From Desulfobacterales bacterium (GTDB lineage Bacteria; Desulfobacterota; Desulfobacteria; Desulfobacterales; UBA5852), in the NCBI GenBank assembly GCA_030066455.1, contig JASJBQ010000081.1, positions 1-13,935 of the forward strand: a DNA stretch of 13,935 nucleotides. Direction: 5' to 3'. The translations under genes were made by a program, and so were the position numbers. The notes beneath the pieces were generated by a model. That model did no database searches. It had not been told where the DNA came from and was given only the letters and a program-made list of their open reading frames with translations. Below are positions 6,945-13,935 of the stretch, one piece after another (position 1 is the first letter of the stretch; the number at the start of each line of letters is the position of its first letter).

Positions 6945-8114
6945 ATGCACTTCCCTCATCGCGCGATAGGCGCTAACGCCCTTCGCGCGCTCGTCGCCGT
7001 CGGGGTTTTGCTCGTCCTGGCCTGCCGCCCGCCTCACGATACCCGGCGGTTCGACCCGCCCGCGGTGGCGTCGGATGCGGCCTTCAACCGTCTGTTCGCC
7101 ACGCCGGATCTTGGCTGGACCGGGGGCGACGGTACGGTTTCGGTCCGTCTGCCCGACGGCCGCACCCTTTGGCTGTTCGGCGACAGCTTTCTGGGACGGA
7201 TCGACCCCGATGGCACCCGCCCCGCGGACACCCCCTTCATCCGCAACAGCGCCCTGATCCAGTCGCCCGGCGGTTTGACCCCGCTTTACGGACGGCGCCG
7301 CGGCGCGCCGGATGCCCTGTTCCCGACCGCGGCACGGAATGAATGGTACTGGCCCGGAGACGCCACGCTGCAGGCCGACGGCCTGCTCGTTTTCCTCCAT
7401 CGTTTCCGGCAGACCGGCCCCGGGCTCTGGGACTGGCGGTGGATCGGTACGGATATCGCCGCCATGGGGCTGCCCGGCCTGGAGGTGGCATCCATCCGAC
7501 CCCAGCCGGTGGCCACCCGCGTCCGCTTCGGCGCCGCCATTCTCGAGCACCAGGGGCAGGTCTATATCTTCGGCGTCGGGGAGGCAGGGGGGCCCAAAGC
7601 GTTGCACGTGGCACGCGTCGCCGCGGGATCGCTGCTCGAGGCGAATTGGGTCTTTTTCGACGGTCGCCGCTGGTCGCCCGATCCCGGGCAGAGCGTCCCC
7701 GTTCTGATCGGTGTCGGCAGCCAGTTCAGCCTGGTGCCCTTCCGCCGGGGCTTTGTGCTGGTCACCATGGATGGACGCACGCCCTTTTCCGGGCGCCTGG
7801 TGGCCTACACGGCGCCGCGTCCGGAGGGGCCTTTCGAGGGGCCGATATCCCTCTTTATTGCTCCGGAGGCCGGTGGCGCCATCGCCGCCTACAATCCTTT
7901 TGTTCATTCCCAGTTTACCCAACAGGACCGGGTTCTGGTTTCCTACAACGTCAACCACCTGACGGATCCAAGCGTGCACTTCCGGGACGCCGATCTCTAC
8001 CGCCCGCGCTTTATTCGTGTGGATCTGCAGCGTTGTCTGCCGTCTACTTCTCCGGTCGAGCATGAGTTCGGGGGCGGGTGGGGGTGGGGGACCCGCCGGT
8101 CGGGACGGCGCTGA
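6945..8114 (+). CDS. Secreted lipoprotein, DUF4185/DUF5005-like beta-propeller
   Basis: The 389-aa product has a lipoprotein signal peptide: hydrophobic residues 12-26, lipobox V-L-A-C, acylated Cys27. The mature part contains the run DGRTLWLFGDSFLG (residues 71-84) followed by FIRNSALI (98-105). This combination is typical of the DUF4185/DUF5005 group of five-bladed propellers related to glycoside-hydrolase folds. Later repeated strand-rich blocks (QVYIFGVGEAG, FSLVPFRRGFVLVTMDG, DRVLVSYNVNH) fit a propeller. GGGAG at 6931-6935 lies nine bases before the ATG. The C-terminus is a Gly/Trp/Arg low-complexity tail encoded by a G-rich run. It follows the riboswitch-controlled gene by 160 bases on the same strand and may be read through from it. 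The family assignment is from motif memory; substrate and activity are unknown. Confidence 0.75.
   Translation: MHFPHRAIGANALRALVAVGVLLVLACRPPHDTRRFDPPAVASDAAFNRLFATPDLGWTGGDGTVSVRLPDGRTLWLFGDSFLGRIDPDGTRPADTPFIRNSALIQSPGGLTPLYGRRRGAPDALFPTAARNEWYWPGDATLQADGLLVFLHRFRQTGPGLWDWRWIGTDIAAMGLPGLEVASIRPQPVATRVRFGAAILEHQGQVYIFGVGEAGGPKALHVARVAAGSLLEANWVFFDGRRWSPDPGQSVPVLIGVGSQFSLVPFRRGFVLVTMDGRTPFSGRLVAYTAPRPEGPFEGPISLFIAPEAGGAIAAYNPFVHSQFTQQDRVLVSYNVNHLTDPSVHFRDADLYRPRFIRVDLQRCLPSTSPVEHEFGGGWGWGTRRSGRR
8070..8097 (+). other. G-quadruplex-capable run and hairpin at convergent gene ends
   Basis: Four G-tracts of 5, 3, 5 and 5 bases (8070-8074, 8076-8078, 8080-8084, 8086-8090) are separated by single bases, an ideal short-loop G-quadruplex pattern. 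The same segment can instead form a hairpin: GGCGGGT (8073-8079) with ACCCGCC (8091-8097). It encodes the Gly/Trp tail of the lipoprotein and sits about 40 bases from the stop of the convergent asmA-like gene. It may act as a transcription or replication roadblock; that role is inference. Confidence 0.6.
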
Positions 8115-8130
8115 CCCCGAGCGGAGTCGT

Positions 8131-11100
8131 TCAGGGGGCATCCTCCGGGGGGATGAAGCAGGTCATCTTGGATTTGTCCCGGCTGATGACGGACCAGAGA
8201 ATGCCCAGGGCGCGGGCCGGCAGGGCCACGACAGGCACCAGGACCTGACCGGCCAGAATGGCGGCCTCCTCCGCCGGGACTTTGGCGATGGACGGGTCCT
8301 GGAGCGGCCCGTTGACGCGTACGGGGGAACTCCTGCGGATGAGGCGGCGCTTGGAGGTGGGGTTGATCACCAGGGCCAGGGTCTCGTCGGTAAGATCGAC
8401 GTTACCGAAAGCTTCGGCCCGCATCCCCGGGGTCTCCACGAAAAAGACCTGGATCGTGCCGATGCCGTCCTGGAAAAACATACGCAGGGCCGCGCAGTCC
8501 AGATCGGTGAAGGCGCTGCCGGCCGGGCCGGTGAAAAGAAAGTCCAGGGCGTCCGAGGCCAGCAGTTCGATCTTGCGCTGGACGCGCCCGCTTTCGATGG
8601 CGAAAGCGACCTCGCCGCTGAGATTGGCGGCCAGTTCGCGGGCGGAATACCCGCCGCTGTGCAGATCGGCAATCAGGCTCAGCTGCCCACCCAACACCAG
8701 CGGTTTGTCCACCGAGGTGAGAACCTCCTCGAGATCGGCGTCTTCGATCACCACGTTCAGCGAGGCCGCGGGCGGCGACGCGTTGGCATCGAGGAAGGCA
8801 TCGATTCTGGAAGTGCCGTGCTTGTATTTGACGGTGGTCGGCCCCACCTGCAGACGGCCGTCGCGCACGCTCAGTGCCAGGTCGACGTTGTTGAAAACGT
8901 CTTCACGGGCCTCGATCCGGTCGGCCAGTATCTTCAGCGTCAGATCCAGATCGCTCAGCGCCGCCAGGGGCAGGGGGTCTTCCGCGAACAGCCATTCAGG
9001 TGCATCCGGCGATGGGCTCGTCCCGGCGGCGGGTTGGGCGGTCTGCTCCTCCGGGTAGAAACCCAGATCCTTCAGCCGCAGGGTCTGGGCGGCCAGGGTG
9101 GCTTCGATGGCCGGTTTGTTCTCCCGGGTGGTGCGGCGCAACGTCGTCTGGAAGCGCGATTCGCCCAACCGGACATCGCCGGTGAATTGATCCTGATCGG
9201 CCTGATCGCGGTACCAGCCGGTGATCCGGGTGGCGGCCAGGGGCGGCACGGGGAGATCCATCATCGCGCCCCAGGCCGCCGGATCGGCGACTTCGGACTG
9301 AATCTGGAAGTCGAGTTGGGGGGCCTGGTCCGTCGGCGTCACGGTTCCGGCACCCTCGATCACCAGCCCCCCCAGTTCGCGGGCCCGCAATTCAATCCGG
9401 TCGACGCGCAGGCCATCGCCGGCCCGCCCCATTTCAATGGCGCCGTCCATCCGCGGATTGAAGGCCACCTTTCGGCTGAGCGTGTTTTCCAGCCAGGGGC
9501 GGGCACCGGTGGTAAATTTCCCGGTAATCCGTGTCCGCTGTGGGTCGTGGAAGTCACGCAGATGGCCCTGAACGATCAGCGAGGGCCGGTCGGCCGGGCC
9601 GGTGCGAATCTCAACGACCTCCAGGTCCAGGGCATCCTGCCGGTATTCTAGCAGGGCCTCGGTTTGCATCTCCCCCAAGTCCGGAAACGCGGCATCCTCG
9701 AGACCGGGGATGGCCCTGAGGTGCGGCGCCTGGGCATGGAACCGGACGCGGAATTCGGGCAGGGCTCCGCCGGGGCGCACATCGATATGGGGCACCTCGC
9801 CCGTGGCCCGGATTTTGAGGCCCCGGGCCGAAAGGCTGTCGATGCGGGCCTCTTGGACGGCCAGGCCGCTCTCGCCGCCGGTCAGCCGCCACACGCCCTT
9901 CACCGCGCCCAGGTCGGGCAGCGTCATGCCGATCAGTTTGGCGATGCCGTTTGTGTCGGTCGTTTGCAGATCGAAATGGAAATCGACGCCGCCGTACCTA
10001 ATTTCCTCCTCTTCGAACAAACGGAATTTATTCTGGTCGATGATGTTGTCGACTTTTCCTTCTACTTTGAGGTTGAAGCGCTGGCCGTCGCCCACGGCGA
10101 CCTGAATGTCAGCCATGCCGAGGACGCCCTCGCGGTCGGTGTCGCGCCAAGTGGCGCGAACCGGGCCAACGTCCGGGAGCGCAATCTCGAACAGCGCGGC
10201 AAAATCCTTGGAGCTTTGGGCGTAGACGCTGCCGTATGTATGGTGGCCCGAGGAAACGCTATCCGCCGTCAAGGGAACGCTGTCGACCCGGCCGCGCCAT
10301 TCGGCATACAGCCGATCCGGAACACCGCCGGTGACCAGGATGTTATCGAAGGTCAGAACTTCAGTGGTGCCGGTGACATCCGCCTGGCCCTTGATCGGGC
10401 CCAGCGGGCGCATGATCTGAACCCCCAGGAGGGGCTCGCCGATTTCCAGGGTAGGGCTGCTGAAATCGAGTTTGAAATCGATATCGCCGATTACCCCCCC
10501 CTCGTTGTGGGGGGCAAAATCAATGCCGCCTGTCACGTGGGTCTCCAGCCCCTCGATCGTCCGGGTATGCAGCTGGACGTCCTGGAGTTTGAAGCGCCGC
10601 GAAGTGCCGACGACACGTCCGGTGAGGTCGACGACGCCGAGCTCGCCCAGGGGGATTTCGTAAAACCGCCGCAGGGTCAGGGAATTCTCGGCCTGAATGC
10701 TGAAGGCCAAATCCATCCCCTCGAGGGGGGCGTTCGCTTTGAGGGGAATCCGGCCGATCCGCCCCTGGGTGGTGACGTGCACCGGTCCGATGCCGCCCCG
10801 GTCGACGTAAAGATCCTCCAGCGCCAGTTTGTCGACCGGGCCCACCAGCCGGCCCGCGGCCAGGACGCTCCCGATCTCGGGGATGGCGTTGGTCAGTAGC
10901 GGACGGATGCTGGCGGTGTCCGGGGTGGCGATGCGCAGGTTCAGGTCGACGGCGGTCACCAGGGTGGTCTCGAATGGGTTGCCCAGGGTCAGCGCGCCGT
11001 CGGTCTGGAACTCGACGCCCTTGTCGTTGACCACCCGGGCAACGATGTCGTCGATGATATAGGTGCCGTCTTCATTGTGCAGGGCCGCGCTCAGTTCGAA

Positions 11101-12144
11101 TATCTCCACCACCTTCAAGTCGTCCGGAAACAGCCAGTCCAGCAGGCTGGCCTCGCCGATATTCTGATTGATGGTGACATCGGCACCGCGGCCGGTGGCG
11201 AGGTCAGGGACCACCCCCTCGGCCGACAATTGAATGGTGGAACCATTGGAGATATTGAACGCCAGCTCGGTGACCCGCAGAGCCTCGATATCCCCGTCAA
11301 TGGAAGCTTCGAAGGTGAACCGGCCCATGGCGGGGATATCCGGCTGAAAAAGCCTCACGAGCGTGGCCACTTCCTGCTCTTCGACCGCCAGCTTCAGATT
11401 GAAGCCCCGTCCGTCGAGGGGATGGTCGATGCTTCCCATCAGGCGGGCCTCGAGGTCGGCAAGGTTAAACGTGAGATCGATCGGGAAAGGGCGCCCCCGA
11501 TCATATTTGGCCAGCATGCCGCCCATACGGCCGGCAATCTTGAAAGCCTCGGCATTCAAGCGACCCCGGCCGAGGAGTGCAAGGGCCTGATCTTTGGCGG
11601 CGTCGTCCAGGGTCAGCTGCTGCAGATGGAGGGTGTTGACGATCCTGCTGTCGCTGTCGGTGAACAGGAACTGCAGATCGTCGAGGGCCAGGCGCTCCAC
11701 CACCGGGGTCAGGATTCCCAGGAGCCACCCCGGCCGGTCGAGGGGCTCCTCGCGGGTCGCGCCCACCGCATGGGTCAGCTTCAGACCATCGATTTCAAGC
11801 TCCCTGAGCACCAGAAGGCCGCGCATCAGCTGGGGCAGTGCGATCCGGACATGCAGGCGGCGGATGCTCAACACCGGCGGGGCACGGCCGGTTTGGTCTT
11901 CGAAGCGGATATCCGTCGCCGTCAGCCGCAGCGTCCGCGACCATTCGACCTCGAAGATCCCGTCGACGACCAGGCGTGCATCATTAAAATGCGAAACCGC
12001 CCAGACCGCCAGTCTCCGGTAGTCGTCGCTGTCCATCGTTTTGATGGCCACCCATACCAGGGCGAGGCCCGCGGCGATCAACAGGCCGGCAGCGACGGCC
12101 AGGTATTTGAGGCCTCGGGGGAGACGCGGCTTTTTCAAGTGCAT
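8131..12144 (-). CDS. AsmA-like envelope protein (YhdP/TamB superfamily)
   Basis: This 1337-aa protein has the AsmA layout: a basic N-terminus, one membrane helix (about residues 14-34), then an AsmA-type start domain (DSDDYRRLAVWAVSHFNDARL... LSIRRLHVRIALPQL...LRELEIDGLKLTH). A very long repetitive beta-rich middle and a C-terminal AsmA-like region (LSGEVAFAIESGRVQRK ... LTDETLALVINPTSKR... VRVNGPLQDPSIAKV) follow. Such proteins are anchored in the inner membrane and are thought to form a hydrophobic groove spanning the periplasm. YhdP, TamB and YdbH of E. coli carry phospholipids to the outer membrane, and the same role is inferred here. The size is close to YhdP (about 1270 aa). The ATG has AAGGA only two bases upstream, a poor spacing, but no alternative start lies near. 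It is convergent with the lipoprotein gene (16-base gap). Confidence 0.85.
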   Translation of the reverse strand: MHLKKPRLPRGLKYLAVAAGLLIAAGLALVWVAIKTMDSDDYRRLAVWAVSHFNDARLVVDGIFEVEWSRTLRLTATDIRFEDQTGRAPPVLSIRRLHVRIALPQLMRGLLVLRELEIDGLKLTHAVGATREEPLDRPGWLLGILTPVVERLALDDLQFLFTDSDSRIVNTLHLQQLTLDDAAKDQALALLGRGRLNAEAFKIAGRMGGMLAKYDRGRPFPIDLTFNLADLEARLMGSIDHPLDGRGFNLKLAVEEQEVATLVRLFQPDIPAMGRFTFEASIDGDIEALRVTELAFNISNGSTIQLSAEGVVPDLATGRGADVTINQNIGEASLLDWLFPDDLKVVEIFELSAALHNEDGTYIIDDIVARVVNDKGVEFQTDGALTLGNPFETTLVTAVDLNLRIATPDTASIRPLLTNAIPEIGSVLAAGRLVGPVDKLALEDLYVDRGGIGPVHVTTQGRIGRIPLKANAPLEGMDLAFSIQAENSLTLRRFYEIPLGELGVVDLTGRVVGTSRRFKLQDVQLHTRTIEGLETHVTGGIDFAPHNEGGVIGDIDFKLDFSSPTLEIGEPLLGVQIMRPLGPIKGQADVTGTTEVLTFDNILVTGGVPDRLYAEWRGRVDSVPLTADSVSSGHHTYGSVYAQSSKDFAALFEIALPDVGPVRATWRDTDREGVLGMADIQVAVGDGQRFNLKVEGKVDNIIDQNKFRLFEEEEIRYGGVDFHFDLQTTDTNGIAKLIGMTLPDLGAVKGVWRLTGGESGLAVQEARIDSLSARGLKIRATGEVPHIDVRPGGALPEFRVRFHAQAPHLRAIPGLEDAAFPDLGEMQTEALLEYRQDALDLEVVEIRTGPADRPSLIVQGHLRDFHDPQRTRITGKFTTGARPWLENTLSRKVAFNPRMDGAIEMGRAGDGLRVDRIELRARELGGLVIEGAGTVTPTDQAPQLDFQIQSEVADPAAWGAMMDLPVPPLAATRITGWYRDQADQDQFTGDVRLGESRFQTTLRRTTRENKPAIEATLAAQTLRLKDLGFYPEEQTAQPAAGTSPSPDAPEWLFAEDPLPLAALSDLDLTLKILADRIEAREDVFNNVDLALSVRDGRLQVGPTTVKYKHGTSRIDAFLDANASPPAASLNVVIEDADLEEVLTSVDKPLVLGGQLSLIADLHSGGYSARELAANLSGEVAFAIESGRVQRKIELLASDALDFLFTGPAGSAFTDLDCAALRMFFQDGIGTIQVFFVETPGMRAEAFGNVDLTDETLALVINPTSKRRLIRRSSPVRVNGPLQDPSIAKVPAEEAAILAGQVLVPVVALPARALGILWSVISRDKSKMTCFIPPEDAP

Positions 12145-12206
12145 GGTCCTTGCAGAGGGGTATCCGGCGAGACGGCACCGGGCCGGTGATCCGCCTTGAA
12201 AAGAGA

Positions 12207-12235
12207 CTCATATACGATGCCGCCGGAAGGGGCAA
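12207..12235 (-). promoter_or_regulatory. Candidate promoter for the asmA-like gene
   Basis: On the minus strand TTGCCC (12235-12230), a 17-base spacer and TATGAG (12212-12207), each four of six to consensus, about 60 bases before the ATG. The 230-base gap to the receiver-protein gene upstream otherwise holds nothing recognisable, and no intrinsic terminator with a T-run was seen after that gene. Confidence 0.3.
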
Positions 12236-12374
12236 GGCTGCAGTGGTGAAAACAGCCGGCGGCGACGGCCTGACGAGGCCTCGGTTCACGTTCTGGTGTA
12301 AATGGGGTCGCTCTTCACCGATTGCAACGGTCCGTCGAGGGTTTCGGCCGACGATGGTGTCTGGGGACGGCCGG

Positions 12375-12749
12375 TCATATGGTCCCGGACAACGGCTTCA
12401 GTGTTCTCAGCAGCATCTCGGCTTCAAATTTTCCGGGGCGCGGAGGGAGCTGGGCCATGATGCCCAGACCCTCGGCAGCCTGGTGGAAGGCATCCTGGGG
12501 CAGGCGGCTGACGGCGGCCGTCTGAATAAATGCATTGACGTGCATCAGGCGGCGGATCCAGTCCAGGCCGCTCTGCCCCCCGAGGCTTTCGTCGACCACG
12601 ACCAGGTCGGGCGATTCGGCCGCGGCCCTTTCCAGCGCCTGGGGGCCTTCACGGGCCCAGAGGGTCTCGACGCCCGGCACGTCGTCCAGCGCCCGGACCA
12701 GCTCTTCGAACGCGCCAGCTTCTGCGGCGACGATCAATAGGCGCGGCAT
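12375..12749 (-). CDS. Degenerate response-regulator receiver-domain protein
   Basis: The 124-aa product has the length and alternating pattern of a stand-alone CheY-like receiver: a beta-1 start PRLLIVAAE, the phosphoacceptor region LVVVDESLGGQSGLDWIRRL with D53, and AVSRLP in place of the beta-4 hT/S. The usual N-terminal acidic pair is A9-E10, and the conserved Lys before the cis-Pro is replaced (AQLPPRP, P102), so normal phosphorylation switching is doubtful although D53 remains. There is no output domain. AGGAGG (12762-12757) lies seven bases before the ATG. It follows the NifX-like gene by 63 bases on the same strand and is probably in its operon. Its role may be as a protein-interaction module for the MinD/NifX pair; that is inference. 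Confidence 0.75.
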   Translation of the reverse strand: MPRLLIVAAEAGAFEELVRALDDVPGVETLWAREGPQALERAAAESPDLVVVDESLGGQSGLDWIRRLMHVNAFIQTAAVSRLPQDAFHQAAEGLGIMAQLPPRPGKFEAEMLLRTLKPLSGTI

Positions 12750-12812
12750 GCGTCATCCTCCTATGAATGCGGTGCAATCGACTGCGGTCGGGATCGAACC
12801 GTTGCCCGTTGA

Positions 12813-13211
12813 CTAGGCCTGAATCATCTGCGGTCCGGCGCCCGCGCCACCACAGGTATGCTCCTGCTGAAACGCGGGGAGCCTGTTTTCGATGAAGGCG
12901 TTCAGGGCTTCACCGACACGCCGGGCTTCGCCGCCGAAATAGACGGCGATTCCCACCTGGTTGAAGCCCATCAGCGGGCGCAGTCCCATGCCGCCGGCAA
13001 TGAGCGCCTGGGCGCCGTTGTCGGCCAAGTGTTTCACCGGCGCCATGCAGCCGCCCTGCTGATGGGGGACGTTGGGGATGACCCTGACCGACTGGACGGC
13101 GTCGCCTTCCAGCGTGACCAGAGTGTAGAGATCGCAGTGCCCGAAGTGGGCTTCCAGCATGGCGTCCAGACCGCCGGGGTGGCAAGAGGGGAAGGCAACG
13201 ATGGTACGCAT
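12813..13211 (-). CDS. NifX/NafY-type metal-cofactor-binding protein
   Basis: The 132-aa product fits the dinitrogenase iron-molybdenum cofactor-binding (NifX/NafY/NifB C-terminal) family: an N-terminal beta strand, then the hallmark HFGHC (residues 22-26), a GGC at 53-55, and GAQALIAGGMGLRPLMGFNQ. Relatives carry Fe-S or Mo-containing clusters between assembly proteins. Orange protein (ORP) of Desulfovibrio belongs to this family and binds a Mo-Cu sulfide cluster. Cys10, His22, His25, Cys26, Cys55 and Cys120 are possible ligands here. The frame is open well upstream, but AAAGGAG (13227-13221) nine bases before the ATG at 13211 fixes the start at MRTIVAFPS. It lies 61 bases after the MinD-ferredoxin gene. 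The family assignment is strong; ORP orthology is uncertain. Confidence 0.9.
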   Translation of the reverse strand: MRTIVAFPSCHPGGLDAMLEAHFGHCDLYTLVTLEGDAVQSVRVIPNVPHQQGGCMAPVKHLADNGAQALIAGGMGLRPLMGFNQVGIAVYFGGEARRVGEALNAFIENRLPAFQQEHTCGGAGAGPQMIQA

Positions 13212-13272
13212 TGAATTCGACTCCTTTCTCATCTTTGTAAGTTCGTTCCTCCGGGCAACGGACGGTTGGCGG

Positions 13273-13935
13273 TCAGCCGTCGACCGCCGTTTCGATGGCC
13301 GGCACCGGGGCGGCCAACTGTTCGATACGGTGCCAGATGTCGCGGACGGCCCTACCGAGACCTTCGGGATCATGCTCGGTTATGGTCAGGCCCCTGATCA
13401 TGGCCGCGGTGAAGATCCGGGCATGCGGCAGCTTTCCCAGGAGGGTCAACCGGTGTTCGCGGCAGTAGGCCTCGATCTTGCGGGCCTGGTTACGGTTCAG
13501 GTCGCATTTGTTGATGACGATCCCGGCCGGGACATTGAAGTGGCGGCAGAGTTCCAGAACGCGTGCCAGGTCGTGCCGGCCGGACACCGTCGGTTCGGTG
13601 ACGATGACGGCCAGATCGATGCCGGACAAGGCGGCGATGACCGGACAGCCGATCCCGGGCGGACCGTCGGCCAGCATCAGGTCCAGCCCCCGTTCCTCGG
13701 CCAGCGCGCGGGCTTCGCGGCGCAGCAGGGCCACCAGACGGCCCGAATTTTCTTCAGCCGGAAAGAGCTGGGCGTGCACCATGGCGCCGAAGCGGGTCCG
13801 GGAGCGATACCAGTCGCCGCAGTGCCTGGGCGCAAAATCAATGGCTTTGGCCGGACACAGGGCCACGCAGAGTTTGCAGCCTTCGCATTTGAGCGGGTTG
13901 ACGCTCGGGGGATCGTCGCCCTGGATGGCGCCGTA
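13273..13935 (-). CDS. MinD-superfamily ATPase with inserted ferredoxin domain (partial)
   Basis: Only the C-terminal 220 residues are in the window; the N-terminus with the Walker A motif lies beyond 13935. The visible part opens with a 4Fe-4S motif CEGCKLCVALCP, normally the second cluster of the inserted ferredoxin. It continues with the Walker B/switch region LMLADGPPGIGCPVIAALSG, the family's EPTVSGRHDLARVLEL and an NKCDLN nucleotide motif. These proteins use ATP and Fe-S clusters in cluster assembly or electron transfer to partners of the NifX type. In Desulfovibrio, MinD-ferredoxin ATPases are encoded with orange protein. The NifX-like gene follows by 61 bases, so the two probably work together. 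The frame stays open to the edge; an internal GTG at 13866 is the second Val of the Fe-S motif and not a start. Confidence 0.9.
   Translation of the reverse strand, partial: YGAIQGDDPPSVNPLKCEGCKLCVALCPAKAIDFAPRHCGDWYRSRTRFGAMVHAQLFPAEENSGRLVALLRREARALAEERGLDLMLADGPPGIGCPVIAALSGIDLAVIVTEPTVSGRHDLARVLELCRHFNVPAGIVINKCDLNRNQARKIEAYCREHRLTLLGKLPHARIFTAAMIRGLTITEHDPEGLGRAVRDIWHRIEQLAAPVPAIETAVDG

Noticed and set aside
8017..12189. Long plus-strand open frames (8017-9651, 9664-10899, 11077-12189)
   Set aside because: All are antisense to the AsmA-like gene, have no recognisable domains or good ribosome sites, and mirror its codon pattern.
1..13935. tRNA or rRNA genes, CRISPR arrays, insertion sequences, attachment sites
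   Set aside because: No cloverleaf or rRNA segments, no regularly spaced repeats, no transposase or integrase frames and no flanking direct repeats were seen.

Overview
The window is high-GC DNA from a Gram-negative bacterium. The LPS-export lipoprotein LptE, a second lipobox protein and an AsmA-like envelope protein all imply an outer membrane. A ferredoxin-containing MinD-type ATPase next to a NifX/orange-protein-like protein, together with a GEMM (c-di-GMP-I) riboswitch, points to an anaerobic deltaproteobacterium (Desulfobacterota), probably a sulfate reducer of the Desulfobacterales type. The lineage is inferred from gene content, not from a phylogenetic marker comparison.

Layout. (1) 1-284: non-coding, with a candidate promoter firing left out of the window. 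(2) 285-3409, plus strand: leuS and lptE, translationally coupled by a one-base stop/start overlap. (3) 3442-3874, minus strand: rpsT (ribosomal protein S20) with its own TTGACA promoter, a strong Shine-Dalgarno, a UUG start and an intrinsic terminator, convergent with lptE. (4) 3952-6204, plus strand: murJ (lipid II flippase), an FtsB/DivIC-like divisome protein starting one base after it, and a small one-TPR protein. (5) 6230-8114, plus strand: a c-di-GMP-I riboswitch followed by an intrinsic terminator, then an unrecognised 130-aa protein and a secreted lipoprotein resembling the DUF4185/DUF5005 beta-propeller families. (6) 8131-12144, minus strand: a 1337-aa AsmA-like protein, convergent with the lipoprotein; the junction carries a G-quadruplex-capable run. 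(7) 12375-13935, minus strand: a probable operon of a MinD-superfamily ATPase with inserted ferredoxin (cut by the window end), a NifX/NafY-type protein and a degenerate receiver-domain protein.

How the parts relate. Much of the window serves envelope biogenesis: LPS export (LptE), lipid II flipping (MurJ), division (FtsB-like) and probable phospholipid transport or outer-membrane homeostasis (AsmA-like). The most interesting segment is the riboswitch block. Its aptamer can be folded base by base into the GEMM-I architecture, and a terminator ends 19 bases before a gene with no recognisable function. That makes the 130-aa protein, and possibly the downstream lipoprotein, a candidate direct output of cyclic-dinucleotide signalling. 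The second segment of interest is the MinD-ferredoxin/NifX/receiver cluster, which resembles metal-cofactor (orange-protein-like) assembly loci but has an apparently inactive receiver as its third member.
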